Assembly (NCBI RefSeq): GCF_020171805.1
Contig: NZ_JAIVAF010000003.1
Coordinates: 1,195,215-1,259,214 of the forward strand
Direction of reading: 5' to 3'
Origin: Guptibacillus algicola
GTDB lineage: Bacteria > Bacillota > Bacilli > Bacillales > Guptibacillaceae
DNA: 64,000 bases
Part shown: positions 1 through 8,905 of the stretch, one piece after another
How the letters are laid out: every line of letters starts with the position of its first letter
Position numbering within the stretch: position 1 is the first letter of the stretch
Translations under genes and position numbers: made by a program
The notes under the pieces: model-generated
The model's database searches: none
What the model saw: only the letters and a program-made list of their open reading frames with translations
What the model was told of the DNA's origin: nothing

Positions 1-1
1 G

Positions 2-373
2 ATCAACAAAGCATATCCACTAAGCAAACTGATGCCAGCGATTGATTACTATCTTGAGAAAACCAATCGCAGAATTACGTTCGAGTATATTATGCTTCGT
101 GACGTTAACGATCATAAGGAAGAAGCTGTACAGCTTGCAAAGCTGTTAAGTGACAAGCGACACCTTTCATACGTGAACTTGATTCCGTATAATCCAGTTG
201 ATGACCATTCGTATCAACGGAGTGAGAAGGAAGCTATCCTAGCATTTTATGACACGCTTAAAAAGCACGGTATCAACTGCGTGATTCGTCATGAAAATGG
301 AACGGACATCGACGCAGCTTGTGGTCAACTAAGAAGTAAACAAGTGAAAAAGTTAGAAAAGACCGGTAAGTAA
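2..373 (+). CDS. RlmN/Cfr-family radical SAM 23S rRNA methyltransferase, C-terminal part (5' truncated by window edge)
   Basis: The frame is open from base 2, so the gene starts before the window and about 124 C-terminal residues are visible. RlmN methylates C2 of adenine 2503 in 23S rRNA and of A37 in some tRNAs; Cfr methylates C8 of A2503. The stretch [11 protein letters not shown], then VNLIPYNPV, then [11 protein letters not shown] near the C-terminus is diagnostic; the Cys in AACGQL is the residue that carries the transferred methyl in this family. The wording FEYIML and NLIPYNP differs from the B. subtilis YloN pattern (FEYGLFGGVND, NLIPVNYVP) as I recall it and looks like the broader RlmN/Cfr group, so this may be a second RlmN-like copy. 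RlmN versus Cfr-like cannot be decided without the radical SAM domain. An intrinsic terminator follows the stop directly. Confidence 0.85.
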   Translation: MNKAYPLSKLMPAIDYYLEKTNRRITFEYIMLRDVNDHKEEAVQLAKLLSDKRHLSYVNLIPYNPVDDHSYQRSEKEAILAFYDTLKKHGINCVIRHENGTDIDAACGQLRSKQVKKLEKTGK

Positions 374-377
374 GTAC

Positions 378-407
378 AAGCACACCTTTTGATAGGTGTG
401 CTTTTTT
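378..407 (+). terminator. Intrinsic terminator after the rRNA methyltransferase gene
   Basis: Ten-base-pair stem AAGCACACCT / AGGTGTGCTT with a short loop, followed by a run of T. It begins a few bases after the upstream stop codon. Confidence 0.85.
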
Positions 408-511
408 GTGTTTTCAATTTAACAACCATTCACGTTCACCCTCAAAGAGGCTTCTTTCACGGTTTTCATCACAATGAATAAGCTGTAGAAAAAAAGAAGT
501 GAGGGGACGAT

Positions 512-892
512 ATGAAAGGGTTAATCATTACTGGGGTACTAATAGTTGTACTCGTTTTCTCAGGAATGTATAAACAACATCAACTTTACATTGCACCGTA
601 TGAAAGTGACCAAGACGATATCGGGGTCATGTCAGGATATAACCACATACATGTGTTGATAGATGAAGAGCGTTTCGTTCGACTAGATGTGTACAATAAA
701 GATAAAGAACGTTCGAATAGCTATTCATCTTACGACATGGATCAGCTTTTCCCTTCTGCAGAATTTGTAGAAGTGTTCGAAGAAGAAGAGAGACTTTATG
801 CATTATATAAAGATACTGAGGAAAAAGAATCGATCAAGAAACTAGTTGTAGGAACAAGAGGAAATCTTCAGTTTGCACAAGAGCGAAAGTAA
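512..892 (+). CDS. Small membrane-anchored hypothetical protein
   Basis: I do not recognise this 126-aa protein. Residues 2-19 form one N-terminal hydrophobic segment (signal anchor); the rest is a hydrophilic, acid-rich domain expected outside the membrane, with a DEERFVRLDVYNKD strand-like stretch and a Glu-rich patch near residue 95. The start is an ATG with GAGGGGA 8 bases upstream. It stands alone: a terminator separates it from the upstream methyltransferase, and its stop lies only 2 bases from the stop of the convergent gerB gene, so no separate terminator fits between them. It shows no cysteine lipobox. Function is unknown. Confidence 0.6.
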   Translation: MKGLIITGVLIVVLVFSGMYKQHQLYIAPYESDQDDIGVMSGYNHIHVLIDEERFVRLDVYNKDKERSNSYSSYDMDQLFPSAEFVEVFEEEERLYALYKDTEEKESIKKLVVGTRGNLQFAQERK

Positions 893-894
893 GA

Positions 895-1980
895 TTACCG
901 CTTCACTAAACTCCTTCCTGCAACGATTAGTAGAGGTATGAATCCAAGAGATACCGCAAGAATCGTTTCCATTATTAGACCACTCTCACCGAGCTCAATT
1001 TCATTATTGAAGCTTGTAGTCGAAAAGAGATAAACGAGTAATCCTAAAGGGAAAACGAACGCTCGTTTATTTGATAAGTCAAATAGCTGTGTAATGATTT
1101 CATTGATGATAAATAGCATCATTGTTATTTTCATATAGGTTCCAATGATCAAGGCAATCCCAAACACCGATTCTACCCGCTGAATAATCTCGCCTATTTC
1201 AATAATTCTTGCGAGTTGGAAGATCGGAAACTTTTCATACGTTACCATAGGTCCGAATACCATTATCGATGCAATAATGGTGACAGCTAGTATGATTCCA
1301 TTTAATAAAAGCCCTGCGTACATCCATCGTTTAAAAGGTTTATCTTTTTCTCGTTTCAAATAAGGTAAAATCATCGCAAAATACATGATATCCATGTAAG
1401 GAAAGCCAATTCCTACATATGTTGCATGTAATACAGGCTTCCACCCTGATAAGAGTACTGGTTGAAGATACTCTGGATGATAGTGAGTGATATTTAAGAC
1501 TAATATAGAGAGGATGATGAAGAAAAGGAAGTACAGCATGCCATGAAACATCCGCGCCATCACTTCAATTCCCTGGCGGACGGTTAAGGAAGCAACCATA
1601 ATGATCAAAAAATGGAAAATGTATAATGGGCTCTCTTTCAACATCGAGGTCGTTAGAAATTGTCCCATACCGTACGTAATGTTTGCTGTGAACAAAATAA
1701 CGATCAATGCAAGAGAGATACCAAACAAGTAAGCTATCGGTTTCCACATCAAAACCTTTGTATATTGAACATACGATAAAGTAGGATATCGCTCATACAT
1801 AAATAAAACGATCATCATCACCACAGCACCCAAACCGTTTGCAAGAAGGATCGAAATCCATGCACCGTTTTCTGCAATTCCAATGAATGGTCCTTGAATA
1901 TTAATAATCGTTGACCCTGTGATAAAAGCTTGAAACAACAGGATCATTTGTAATGTGTTGATCGTTTCTATTTGTTTCAT
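895..1980 (-). CDS. Spore germinant receptor B subunit (GerAB/GerKB-type permease)
   Basis: This 361-aa protein has about ten hydrophobic segments over its whole length and matches the endospore germination permease family, an APC-superfamily-related group that binds the germinant in the inner membrane of the dormant spore. Residues 10-35 (LQMILLFQAFITGSTIINI) form the first helix. It is the last gene of the leftward receptor operon A-C-D-B; the small D-type gene ends 19 bases upstream. The start ATG has GGAG at a workable distance. Length is typical for the family. The ligand cannot be read from sequence. The gene ends almost touching the convergent small membrane protein gene. Confidence 0.9.
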   Translation of the reverse strand: MKQIETINTLQMILLFQAFITGSTIINIQGPFIGIAENGAWISILLANGLGAVVMMIVLFMYERYPTLSYVQYTKVLMWKPIAYLFGISLALIVILFTANITYGMGQFLTTSMLKESPLYIFHFLIIMVASLTVRQGIEVMARMFHGMLYFLFFIILSILVLNITHYHPEYLQPVLLSGWKPVLHATYVGIGFPYMDIMYFAMILPYLKREKDKPFKRWMYAGLLLNGIILAVTIIASIMVFGPMVTYEKFPIFQLARIIEIGEIIQRVESVFGIALIIGTYMKITMMLFIINEIITQLFDLSNKRAFVFPLGLLVYLFSTTSFNNEIELGESGLIMETILAVSLGFIPLLIVAGRSLVKR

Positions 1981-1999
1981 ACATGCACGCTCCTTTCGT

Positions 2000-2236
2000 C
2001 TAGGATGTGAAGTAGTTGAAAATCATTCGAGCAGGACGTTCGAACGGAATGTCCAATAAATCATCTAAATTAAACATCGCTTTGCCACTTATAAAGACGA
2101 AGCTTAAATACCCAGAAATACATACTAGTCCCATGTAAAACATGAAATCTTTGCGGTTTTTCTTTTCTTTATCTAGGAACCATGTGTAGACAAGTAAAAG
2201 ATACATAACAACCGTAACAATTATTCGTTCAATCAT
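2000..2236 (-). CDS. Small D-type subunit of a germinant receptor operon
   Basis: A 78-aa protein with two hydrophobic segments (about residues 5-20 and 32-52), lying between the gerC-like and gerB-like genes of the leftward operon with 11-19 base gaps and an AGGAAG ribosome site. Small two-helix proteins called D subunits accompany several GerA-type receptors in Bacillus and modulate receptor function; this assignment rests on size, membrane topology and position, not on a recognised motif. A Pro/Arg-bearing C-terminal tail (ERPARMIF) would face one side of the membrane. Only the leftward operon has one; the neighbouring rightward receptor operon lacks it. Confidence 0.65.
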   Translation of the reverse strand: MIERIIVTVVMYLLLVYTWFLDKEKKNRKDFMFYMGLVCISGYLSFVFISGKAMFNLDDLLDIPFERPARMIFNYFTS

Positions 2237-2247
2237 CTTACACTTCC

Positions 2248-3408
2248 TTAGTCAAAGAATGCTCTGCCAATATCTGATCCCGAATTACCAATGTCCATTT
2301 CGACATTCACCTGGAATTTCGCTTGACTAAAAATCTCTGGCCATTCAGCCTTTATTTTTTTCCACTGTTTAGGATTATCACGATAAATTTCATTTCCAAT
2401 CCCAATCAAATCAACTTTATCTTCCTGTAAGTCAGTTAGAGTCTTATTAACTGCTTTCTTTACGACACCTGCAACTTTTTTATTGTACTTATTGATCTTT
2501 TCAGTAGTATCGATATTCGTACATTTTAACTCACCAATGTCGCCTAACATGCTGATGTCGACTTTTACACTGACGTCATTGGTTTTGGATAACGTTGGTT
2601 TAATCGATGTTTCAACATGGTTGATCTCGATGGACTCTTTCAGCTTAGTTTTCGAACCTTCACATGGGACTTCGATAATCCCTGATTGGGCTTCATTCAT
2701 TAATTTCAGTAGTGACTCTGTTTCTCTCGGAGATAAATGCCCTGTTAATTTGCCTTTTTGGAGATAGGTAATTCCATAAACAATCGGCTCACCTGTAGAT
2801 GAAAATTTGTAATATGGAAGTTTTGCTGTTGCTGTTTCGCTCTTTAGTTCTCTTCCGAAAATCAATAAATTTATATCGATTGATTTTGAATTATACTTGA
2901 AGGAAGACGTTTCAATTTCTTTCAGCTGCTGACTGATCGTATTCTCAATAAATGGCTTATTCTCAAGATAATCTTTTGCCTTTCCCTCCATAATCGCAAT
3001 GCTGATCATCAATCGCGGTTCATGATCACGATAGAAAAACTCTAATATTTCCCCAACATTTCGTTCTTTTGCTAGTTCCTCGCTTATTAATATAATCCTT
3101 GTGTGACTCCACTGAGCTTTACGGCCTAGGTGTGTTGCAATATCTCTAATCGCTTCAAACACACTATCACCTGTTGTTTCAATGTTAAAAAACGCTTTGT
3201 CTCCACCACCTCCAGCACTACCGATCTTAGGAGATGGCTTAATAAATTGTGTTGTTAAATCAATTTTACCTTCATCACCTTCATGTAAATCAATTGCTAC
3301 TGCTTGAACAAACCCAAATTCGGGTAGTTCTTCATGATCCCAACAACCGCTTAGTAGAAGGGAGGTAGTAACTAAACAAGTTAGTAAAGATAAACTCCTT
3401 TTGTTCAT
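2248..3408 (-). CDS. Spore germinant receptor C subunit (GerAC-type lipoprotein)
   Basis: A 386-aa lipoprotein of the GerAC family. The N-terminus has a basic start, a hydrophobic stretch and the lipobox LSGC followed by WDHEELPE, so Cys near residue 22 would be diacylglycerylated by Lgt and anchor the protein on the outer face of the spore inner membrane. The C-terminal half carries the GerAC repeat-type region ending in a KAEWPEIFSQAKF motif, which the second GerC of this window shares as DDWPEEFSKAKV. ATG 3408 is used; a TTG one codon upstream gives a slightly better spacing to GGAGG and is an alternative. The ribosome site lies inside the end of the upstream gerA gene, implying translational coupling. 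Confidence 0.9.
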   Translation of the reverse strand: MNKRSLSLLTCLVTTSLLLSGCWDHEELPEFGFVQAVAIDLHEGDEGKIDLTTQFIKPSPKIGSAGGGGDKAFFNIETTGDSVFEAIRDIATHLGRKAQWSHTRIILISEELAKERNVGEILEFFYRDHEPRLMISIAIMEGKAKDYLENKPFIENTISQQLKEIETSSFKYNSKSIDINLLIFGRELKSETATAKLPYYKFSSTGEPIVYGITYLQKGKLTGHLSPRETESLLKLMNEAQSGIIEVPCEGSKTKLKESIEINHVETSIKPTLSKTNDVSVKVDISMLGDIGELKCTNIDTTEKINKYNKKVAGVVKKAVNKTLTDLQEDKVDLIGIGNEIYRDNPKQWKKIKAEWPEIFSQAKFQVNVEMDIGNSGSDIGRAFFD

Positions 3409-3413
3409 CAAAG

Positions 3414-4961
3414 TCAGCTACCTCCCTTTTCATTTGCTTTTGAAAGTACGTTACTTTGTTTATGTTTCCGTAATTGTTTAGAAAGGGGGGACCGAAAGAT
3501 GAAATCGTATAAAATCCCATTACGAATCGGACCAAGTGGCGCAAAATAAGGTTGTCCAAGAGAGCGCAAGCTGATGAGATGAAGATAGATTAAAATAAAC
3601 CCAATCATAAGTCCAAAACCTCCCAATGTAGCTGCACCAAGCATTAAAGGGACCCTTAGGATACGAGATGATGTACCAAATTCATACTGAGGAATCGAGA
3701 AAGATGCGATTCCTGTTAAGGCCACTACTACAACCATCATCGGAGATGCTATTCCTGCGTTGATCGAAGCATCTCCAATAACGAGAGCCCCTACGATACT
3801 TACCGCAGAACCAATCGGGCGCGGAAGTCGTAAACTAGCTTCTTGTAATAATTCAAAGAAAAATAACATGATTAACGCTTCTACTAGAGCGGGGAAAGGC
3901 ATACCTTCTCGAGTGTCTAAAATCGCGAGCAACAAGACAGAGGGTATCAACTCAGTATGAAAAGTTGAAAGAGCGATATAAATACTTGGTAAGCTTAAGC
4001 TGATAATGTACCCCGTGATTCGAAGCATTCTGATAAGGGACGAAAACAATGTCCGCTGATAATAGTCAGAAGGAGATTGAAAGAACTCTACAAATAACCC
4101 GGGACATATTAAAACCGTTGGCGTCCCGTCAACAAGCGCAATTATTTTACCACCAAGTAGCGCAGATACTGCAACATCTGGTCTTTCAGTGGTTTTAAAT
4201 TGAGGGAAAGGAGAATAAGTTGAATCCTCCATAAGCTCAGCAAAATAGGATGTTTCGAGAATTTCCTCATCATTAATTTCATCGAAACGTTTCTCAAACT
4301 CTTTTAATGTATCAGCAGGAACCGTTCCTTCTAAGTATGCATAAGCAACTTTTGATTTCGTTTGTTCACCTTTCTTTTGAATTTTCACCTTAAGCTTATC
4401 TGACTTCAATCGCGAGCGTATCAAACCCAAGTTTTTCGTTAAGTTCTCGATCGTACCTTCTCTTGGACCGATAACAGATACTTCGTTCTGAGGCTCCCCG
4501 ACAGATCGCTTTTCAACTGCAAATGCATCGTACGCCAGTGCTTTGTTCCATCCTTCAAACATTACAACGATGAAACCCTCTAACAATTTCTCACTGACTT
4601 GCTCAAGCTTATCTATTACATTGACAGCGCGGGACGTTACACCGTGTTCAATAAAAAACTCTTTTATCTCTTTTAGTTCTACTTCCGTAGCGTTGCCAAC
4701 CTCATGGGGGATAAGATCCTGCATGACCTCTTTGAGAAGATTGGCTTTTTCGTTTTGAACGATCGTTTCACAAAACACCACTAACGCCTTTTCATTGTAT
4801 TGGCTACTGTATTGAAACTTGTTATAAATAATATCCTCGCAATCCGTAAAAATAGCTTTTATAGCTGTTTCATTATCTTCTAATTTTCTTGATAGTTGCG
4901 TTTTTGGTGAACTATCTTCCTGCTGATTATTCTCTGAACGCCTATGCCGTCTCACTTTCAT
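3414..4961 (-). CDS. Spore germinant receptor A subunit (GerAA-type), leftward operon
   Basis: A 515-aa GerA-family membrane protein. The hydrophilic N-terminal half (to about residue 285) contains the typical conserved region, with the family motif SPFPQFKTTERPDV before the membrane part; the C-terminal half has about five hydrophobic segments including SLPSIYIALSTFHTELIP and RLPRPIGSAVSIVGALVIG. I chose ATG 4961 because AGGAG lies 7 bases before it; an in-frame codon 14 residues upstream has no ribosome site. It is the first gene of the operon gerA-gerC-D-gerB and is divergent from a second gerA at 5121. GerA proteins form hexameric nutrient-gated ion channels in recent models of B. subtilis GerA; the substrate here is not known. 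Confidence 0.92.
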   Translation of the reverse strand: MKVRRHRRSENNQQEDSSPKTQLSRKLEDNETAIKAIFTDCEDIIYNKFQYSSQYNEKALVVFCETIVQNEKANLLKEVMQDLIPHEVGNATEVELKEIKEFFIEHGVTSRAVNVIDKLEQVSEKLLEGFIVVMFEGWNKALAYDAFAVEKRSVGEPQNEVSVIGPREGTIENLTKNLGLIRSRLKSDKLKVKIQKKGEQTKSKVAYAYLEGTVPADTLKEFEKRFDEINDEEILETSYFAELMEDSTYSPFPQFKTTERPDVAVSALLGGKIIALVDGTPTVLICPGLFVEFFQSPSDYYQRTLFSSLIRMLRITGYIISLSLPSIYIALSTFHTELIPSVLLLAILDTREGMPFPALVEALIMLFFFELLQEASLRLPRPIGSAVSIVGALVIGDASINAGIASPMMVVVVALTGIASFSIPQYEFGTSSRILRVPLMLGAATLGGFGLMIGFILIYLHLISLRSLGQPYFAPLGPIRNGILYDFIFRSPLSKQLRKHKQSNVLSKANEKGGS

Positions 4962-5059
4962 CGTAAAAACTCCTCTACGACTATTTATTAAGTAGTTTCT
5001 CAAAAAAAGAAGGCATTATTCATAGAGGGGTGAGGTAGTATTGGCGACTTTCTCATTAT

Positions 5060-5089
5060 GAATAGATGAATTATAGGATGCACATAGTA
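5060..5089 (+). promoter_or_regulatory. Putative sigma-G promoter of the rightward germinant receptor operon
   Basis: A GAATA -35 element at 5060-5064 and CATAGTA -10 element at 5083-5089, separated by 18 bases, fit the forespore sigma-G consensus (GHATR, 17-18 bases, CATNNTA). It lies 32 bases before the gerA start codon at 5121, in the 159-base divergent spacer. Forespore expression is the known pattern for ger operons. I could not find an equally clear leftward promoter. Confidence 0.6.
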
Positions 5090-5120
5090 ATAAAACGTAA
5101 TTTCTGTTGAGGTGACGATA

Positions 5121-6590
5121 ATGAGAAGAAGAAGGAGAAAAATTAAAGATTTAATACAGGAACAAACTCCATCTCAAGATGAGGTTATTTCAACATCTTT
5201 AACAATTAACAAAGAATACCTTGACCAAACACCGAACCTTCCAGGACTAACAGTAAGGGAAATAACTATATTTGACGGGCGAAATGCGCTTGTTACATAC
5301 ATTGATAATATTTCAGATACGCCATTTATTAGTCAGAATGTTTTAAGCCCATTGTTATCAACAAGGGAAAAAGATCGGACAGTAGCGAACGTCATAACAG
5401 TACCCAAAATAAGATTAGTAAACAAATGGAAAGATATCGAAACACATCTACTTCAAGGCTCCTGCCTTCTTTTTCTCGAAGGCGACAAAGATGCTCTTCT
5501 TGTCAATGCACTGAAAACGCAAAAGAGAAAGCCTATGGAGCCAGCAAACGAACGAACGATTCGTGGTTCTCATATTGGTTTTATCGAATCGCTCGAAGAC
5601 AACATATCTATGCTCCGACATTTTTTAACAAGTGATCAATTACGAATCCAATATACGTTTGTTGGGAAGGAAAATAAAACAAAGATTGGGATCGTATACC
5701 TTGAAAACCTTGCAAATCCCGAAGCCCTCGAAGAACTGATGACTAGAATTGAAGGAGTAAAGTACAAAACCATACTCGACTCCGGAGAACTAGAGCAAAT
5801 GATTGAGGATAATCCATATTCCATTTTTCCTCAGTTTCTCGCATCAGAGAGGCCAGACAGTGTAGCTGCAGACCTACTTCAAGGACGCTATGCAATTATC
5901 GTAGATCGGTCTCCTAGTGTTATTGTAGGACCAATAAATTTCAATTCGTTTTTTCAGAGTATCGATGATTATAGTTCAAGATGGATCTCTTCATCATTTA
6001 TACGAATTCTCCGGTTTATTAGTTTTGTTATCGCTATTTTCTTACCATCTTTCTATATCGCGATCATCTCATTTCATTATGAAATATTACCACTCGAACT
6101 CCTTCTTTCTATTGGACAATCGAGAAGAGAGGTACCGTTCCCACCAATCATAGAAGCATTTTTAATGGAGTTTATTCTTGAAATGCTAAGAGAAGCTGGA
6201 TTACGGTTACCGAAATCAATCGGTCAAACAGTTGGTATCGTTGGAGGTATCATCATAGGACAATCAGCAGTAGAGGCGGGAATCGTGAGTAACATTATGG
6301 TAATCGTTGTTGCGATGACTGCAATATCTTCGTTCGTAATGCCTAACCCCGAAATGGCATTCGGTATTCGATTTATCCGATTTCCGATGATGCTCGTCGC
6401 TTCTTTCTTCGGAATGGTCGGAATTATCATCGGCTTTATGGTTATCGTGATGCACTTAGTCAGCCTTGAATCACTTGGGACACCTTACGGAATACCATTT
6501 GGTCCACTTAAGTGGAAAGACTTAAAAGATTCCGTTATCCGATTTCCTCTATGGGCGATTGAAAAGGTTAAAACATCACGTAGCAACTAG
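5121..6590 (+). CDS. Spore germinant receptor A subunit (GerAA-type), rightward operon
   Basis: A 489-aa GerA-family protein, a paralogue of the divergent gene at 3414-4961. It shares the motif YSIFPQFLASERPDS ahead of the membrane domain, then LPSFYIAIISFHYEILP and RLPKSIGQTVGIVGGIIIG in the helical half. The basic N-terminus starts MRRRRRKIK. ATG 5121 is chosen over an in-frame GTG three codons upstream because GAGGTGA sits 5 bases before the ATG and the GTG lies inside that site. gerB follows after a short gap and then gerC, the classical A-B-C order. The two receptors are clearly different in sequence, so they probably differ in ligand or heteromeric partner. Confidence 0.92.
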   Translation: MRRRRRKIKDLIQEQTPSQDEVISTSLTINKEYLDQTPNLPGLTVREITIFDGRNALVTYIDNISDTPFISQNVLSPLLSTREKDRTVANVITVPKIRLVNKWKDIETHLLQGSCLLFLEGDKDALLVNALKTQKRKPMEPANERTIRGSHIGFIESLEDNISMLRHFLTSDQLRIQYTFVGKENKTKIGIVYLENLANPEALEELMTRIEGVKYKTILDSGELEQMIEDNPYSIFPQFLASERPDSVAADLLQGRYAIIVDRSPSVIVGPINFNSFFQSIDDYSSRWISSSFIRILRFISFVIAIFLPSFYIAIISFHYEILPLELLLSIGQSRREVPFPPIIEAFLMEFILEMLREAGLRLPKSIGQTVGIVGGIIIGQSAVEAGIVSNIMVIVVAMTAISSFVMPNPEMAFGIRFIRFPMMLVASFFGMVGIIIGFMVIVMHLVSLESLGTPYGIPFGPLKWKDLKDSVIRFPLWAIEKVKTSRSN

Positions 6591-6616
6591 ATGCATAACA
6601 AATGGAGTTGGTGAAC

Positions 6617-7714
6617 GTGCCTAATTTCAAAAACAATACGATTACCTTAACGCAGTTTTCTTTGCTACTATATGGAACTCAATCTGGAATTGGGATTTTA
6701 TCTTTGCCAAGAGATTTAGCTGAAATTGGAGACACGAGCAGCTGGATCGCACTATTTATTGGATATGGGTTAAGTGTCTTAGCGTCTATACTCATTGTTC
6801 AAGTTATGAAAAATTACCCAGGCGATACGATCATTCAACTTTTCAAACGTTTTTTTGGAAAATGGCTAGGTTCATTCCTTTCTGTTTGTTGGATCGTATA
6901 CACAACCTTTGGAATGTTTCTTATTACGGTTACAACAATCTTTATCATCAACACTTGGGTTTTGCCTAAAACAGCTCCTTACCTTATTCTTCTGATCATT
7001 ACAATTCCAAGCTTTTACCTAGCGCGAAACGGCCTGCGAATCATTAGTCGATTCAGCGTACTCGTATTCCTCTTTACCTCATGGATGGCAATTTTATTTA
7101 TGTATCCTATGTTTACTGGTAATCTTCTGCACTTGTTGCCGATTATCAAGGACGGTATCATGCCAATTTTAAAATCAGTACCTAACATTACTTTTTCTTT
7201 TTTAGGGATAGAATTATTATTTATCATTTATCCATTTTTAGAAGATAAATCAAAAGCTGTGAAAGGAATTCTAATTGCGAACGGGATAACCTTATTAAGT
7301 TATTTAGTCGTTACATTCAGTTCATTTATCTATTATGGACCGTATGAAGTTGTTGAATATGTATGGCCAACGTTAAATTTAGTAAAGCCAATCGAATTTC
7401 CATTTCTAGAACGTTTTGAAATTATTTTCTTATCGTTCTATTTATTAATACTTGCTACTACTGGAATACCGTATTACTTTGCCTCTTCTTTTAGTATTGC
7501 ACAACTTCTGGGGCGTAAAGACCATCAACTCGCTTTGCTTTTTTTACTACCTGTTGTTTATATCAGCTTCTTCTTCTTCACAAATTCTTTAACGAATCTA
7601 GATAAACTCGGAAACATATTTAATAAAGTTGGATTAGGAATTGCGTTTATATTACCAGTCTTGTTACTGTTCTACGGATGGGTATTCAGGCTCTTTAGGA
7701 GGGAAAAAACGTGA
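6617..7714 (+). CDS. Spore germinant receptor B subunit (GerAB-type permease), rightward operon
   Basis: A 365-aa polytopic membrane protein with about ten helices and the N-terminal family pattern ITLTQFSLLLYGTQSGIGILSLPRDLAE, close to other GerAB permeases. These subunits belong to the APC-like superfamily and hold the germinant site. The start is uncertain: ATG 6602 has no ribosome site, whereas GTG 6617 has GGAG 9 bases upstream, so I use GTG 6617. The stop overlaps the next gene's GTG start by four bases, indicating translational coupling to gerC. Confidence 0.9.
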   Translation: MPNFKNNTITLTQFSLLLYGTQSGIGILSLPRDLAEIGDTSSWIALFIGYGLSVLASILIVQVMKNYPGDTIIQLFKRFFGKWLGSFLSVCWIVYTTFGMFLITVTTIFIINTWVLPKTAPYLILLIITIPSFYLARNGLRIISRFSVLVFLFTSWMAILFMYPMFTGNLLHLLPIIKDGIMPILKSVPNITFSFLGIELLFIIYPFLEDKSKAVKGILIANGITLLSYLVVTFSSFIYYGPYEVVEYVWPTLNLVKPIEFPFLERFEIIFLSFYLLILATTGIPYYFASSFSIAQLLGRKDHQLALLFLLPVVYISFFFFTNSLTNLDKLGNIFNKVGLGIAFILPVLLLFYGWVFRLFRREKT

Positions 7715-8823
7715 AGCACTCCTACAAAAAGTTCTTAAAATCATGCATGGTCTTTCTACTAATTTTCTTAGTAGGGTGTCGCTCTGATCAGCTTTCCTTA
7801 GAGAGAACTTCCATCGCATTAGTAGTAGGCATTGATCAGAGCCAAGAAGAAGGAGATATGACAATTTACCAAACAAATCCCGTGTTCAGTAGAGAAGCAA
7901 CCGACACTGTTTCTACATTACAAACAACCGCTCATTCTTTACGTCAAGCAAGAGATAACCTAGATTCCCAAAGTGCTGGAACAATAGTCGGTGGGAAACT
8001 TCAAGTTTTATTATTAGGGAAAGAGTTAATGAAAGAGCAAGCAATGTTCGAGGAGTTGGATGTGTTCTATCGAGATCCTAAGAATTCCCCCAACGCAAGA
8101 GTTGCAATGGTAGATGGCCCAATACGAGAAATAATGGAATTTAAACCAGAAGACAAGCCTCGTTTAGCCGTTTACTTGTCAGACCTCATCGATACGACTC
8201 ATTTAAGAGAAAATGCTGTTCTAACCACGTTACAAGAATTTCATTACGCTAATTTTGAAAAGGGAATAACCCCTGCGGTTACAGAAATTCTTTTTAAAGG
8301 TGAAGAAATACAAGTTAAAGGGTCAGCTTTGTTAGATGAAAATGGAAAATATGTATTTTCTGCCGGACACCTCGAGAGTTCAATCATTCAGATGCTTAGA
8401 AAAGATGTACAAGAACCTATTCCAATTTCTCTTGTAGTCGAAAAACCCAATAAAGTTCTTAGTGTCGGTGTGACACGAATCAAGAGAAATATAGATGTTT
8501 CTTACAAAGATGACCAACTTGTCTTTGATATTGACTTCAAACTGAAAGTGTCCATTACTGAGAACACATCTTCTTTAGACCTAATAAAGGATTCCTCGAG
8601 AATCGAATCCATAATTTCGAAGAAAATAGAAAAAAAGGCTGATAAGCTTATCAAGAAAGTGCAAGATGAGAAGATCGAACCATTTGGTCTAGGGGTTTAT
8701 GTTCGAGCTTATGAGTATGATAAGTGGAAAACGTTCGAAGACGATTGGCCGGAAGAATTCTCAAAAGCAAAAGTTAACGTAAAAACATCAGTATCGATTA
8801 TCGAACATGGAGTAATTCAATAA
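7711..8823 (+). CDS. Spore germinant receptor C subunit (GerAC-type lipoprotein), rightward operon
   Basis: A 370-aa lipoprotein. The signal peptide ends in the lipobox LVGC followed by RSDQ, so a lipid anchor on the outer face of the inner membrane is expected. The rest is a soluble GerAC-type domain ending in FEDDWPEEFSKAKVNV, matching the paralogue in the leftward operon. It starts from GTG with AGGAGG upstream; the GTG overlaps the gerB stop. A strong bidirectional terminator closes the operon 35 bases later. No D-type gene follows. Confidence 0.9.
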   Translation: MKHSYKKFLKSCMVFLLIFLVGCRSDQLSLERTSIALVVGIDQSQEEGDMTIYQTNPVFSREATDTVSTLQTTAHSLRQARDNLDSQSAGTIVGGKLQVLLLGKELMKEQAMFEELDVFYRDPKNSPNARVAMVDGPIREIMEFKPEDKPRLAVYLSDLIDTTHLRENAVLTTLQEFHYANFEKGITPAVTEILFKGEEIQVKGSALLDENGKYVFSAGHLESSIIQMLRKDVQEPIPISLVVEKPNKVLSVGVTRIKRNIDVSYKDDQLVFDIDFKLKVSITENTSSLDLIKDSSRIESIISKKIEKKADKLIKKVQDEKIEPFGLGVYVRAYEYDKWKTFEDDWPEEFSKAKVNVKTSVSIIEHGVIQ

Positions 8824-8857
8824 ACCAATGCAGAAACCAGTTCTTTAGGAAGGCCGA

Positions 8858-8899
8858 TTGCAAAGAAAAAGCGCCAGAGCGGGCGCTTTTTCTTTGCAA
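8858..8899. terminator. Bidirectional terminator between gerC and the DUF2157/GDYXXLXY gene
   Basis: A perfect 18-base-pair inverted repeat (8858-8875 with 8882-8899) with a 6-base loop, GC-rich core GGCGC and A/T tracts on both arms, so it can stop transcription from both convergent genes. Confidence 0.9.
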
Positions 8900-8905
8900 T
8901 GGAGC

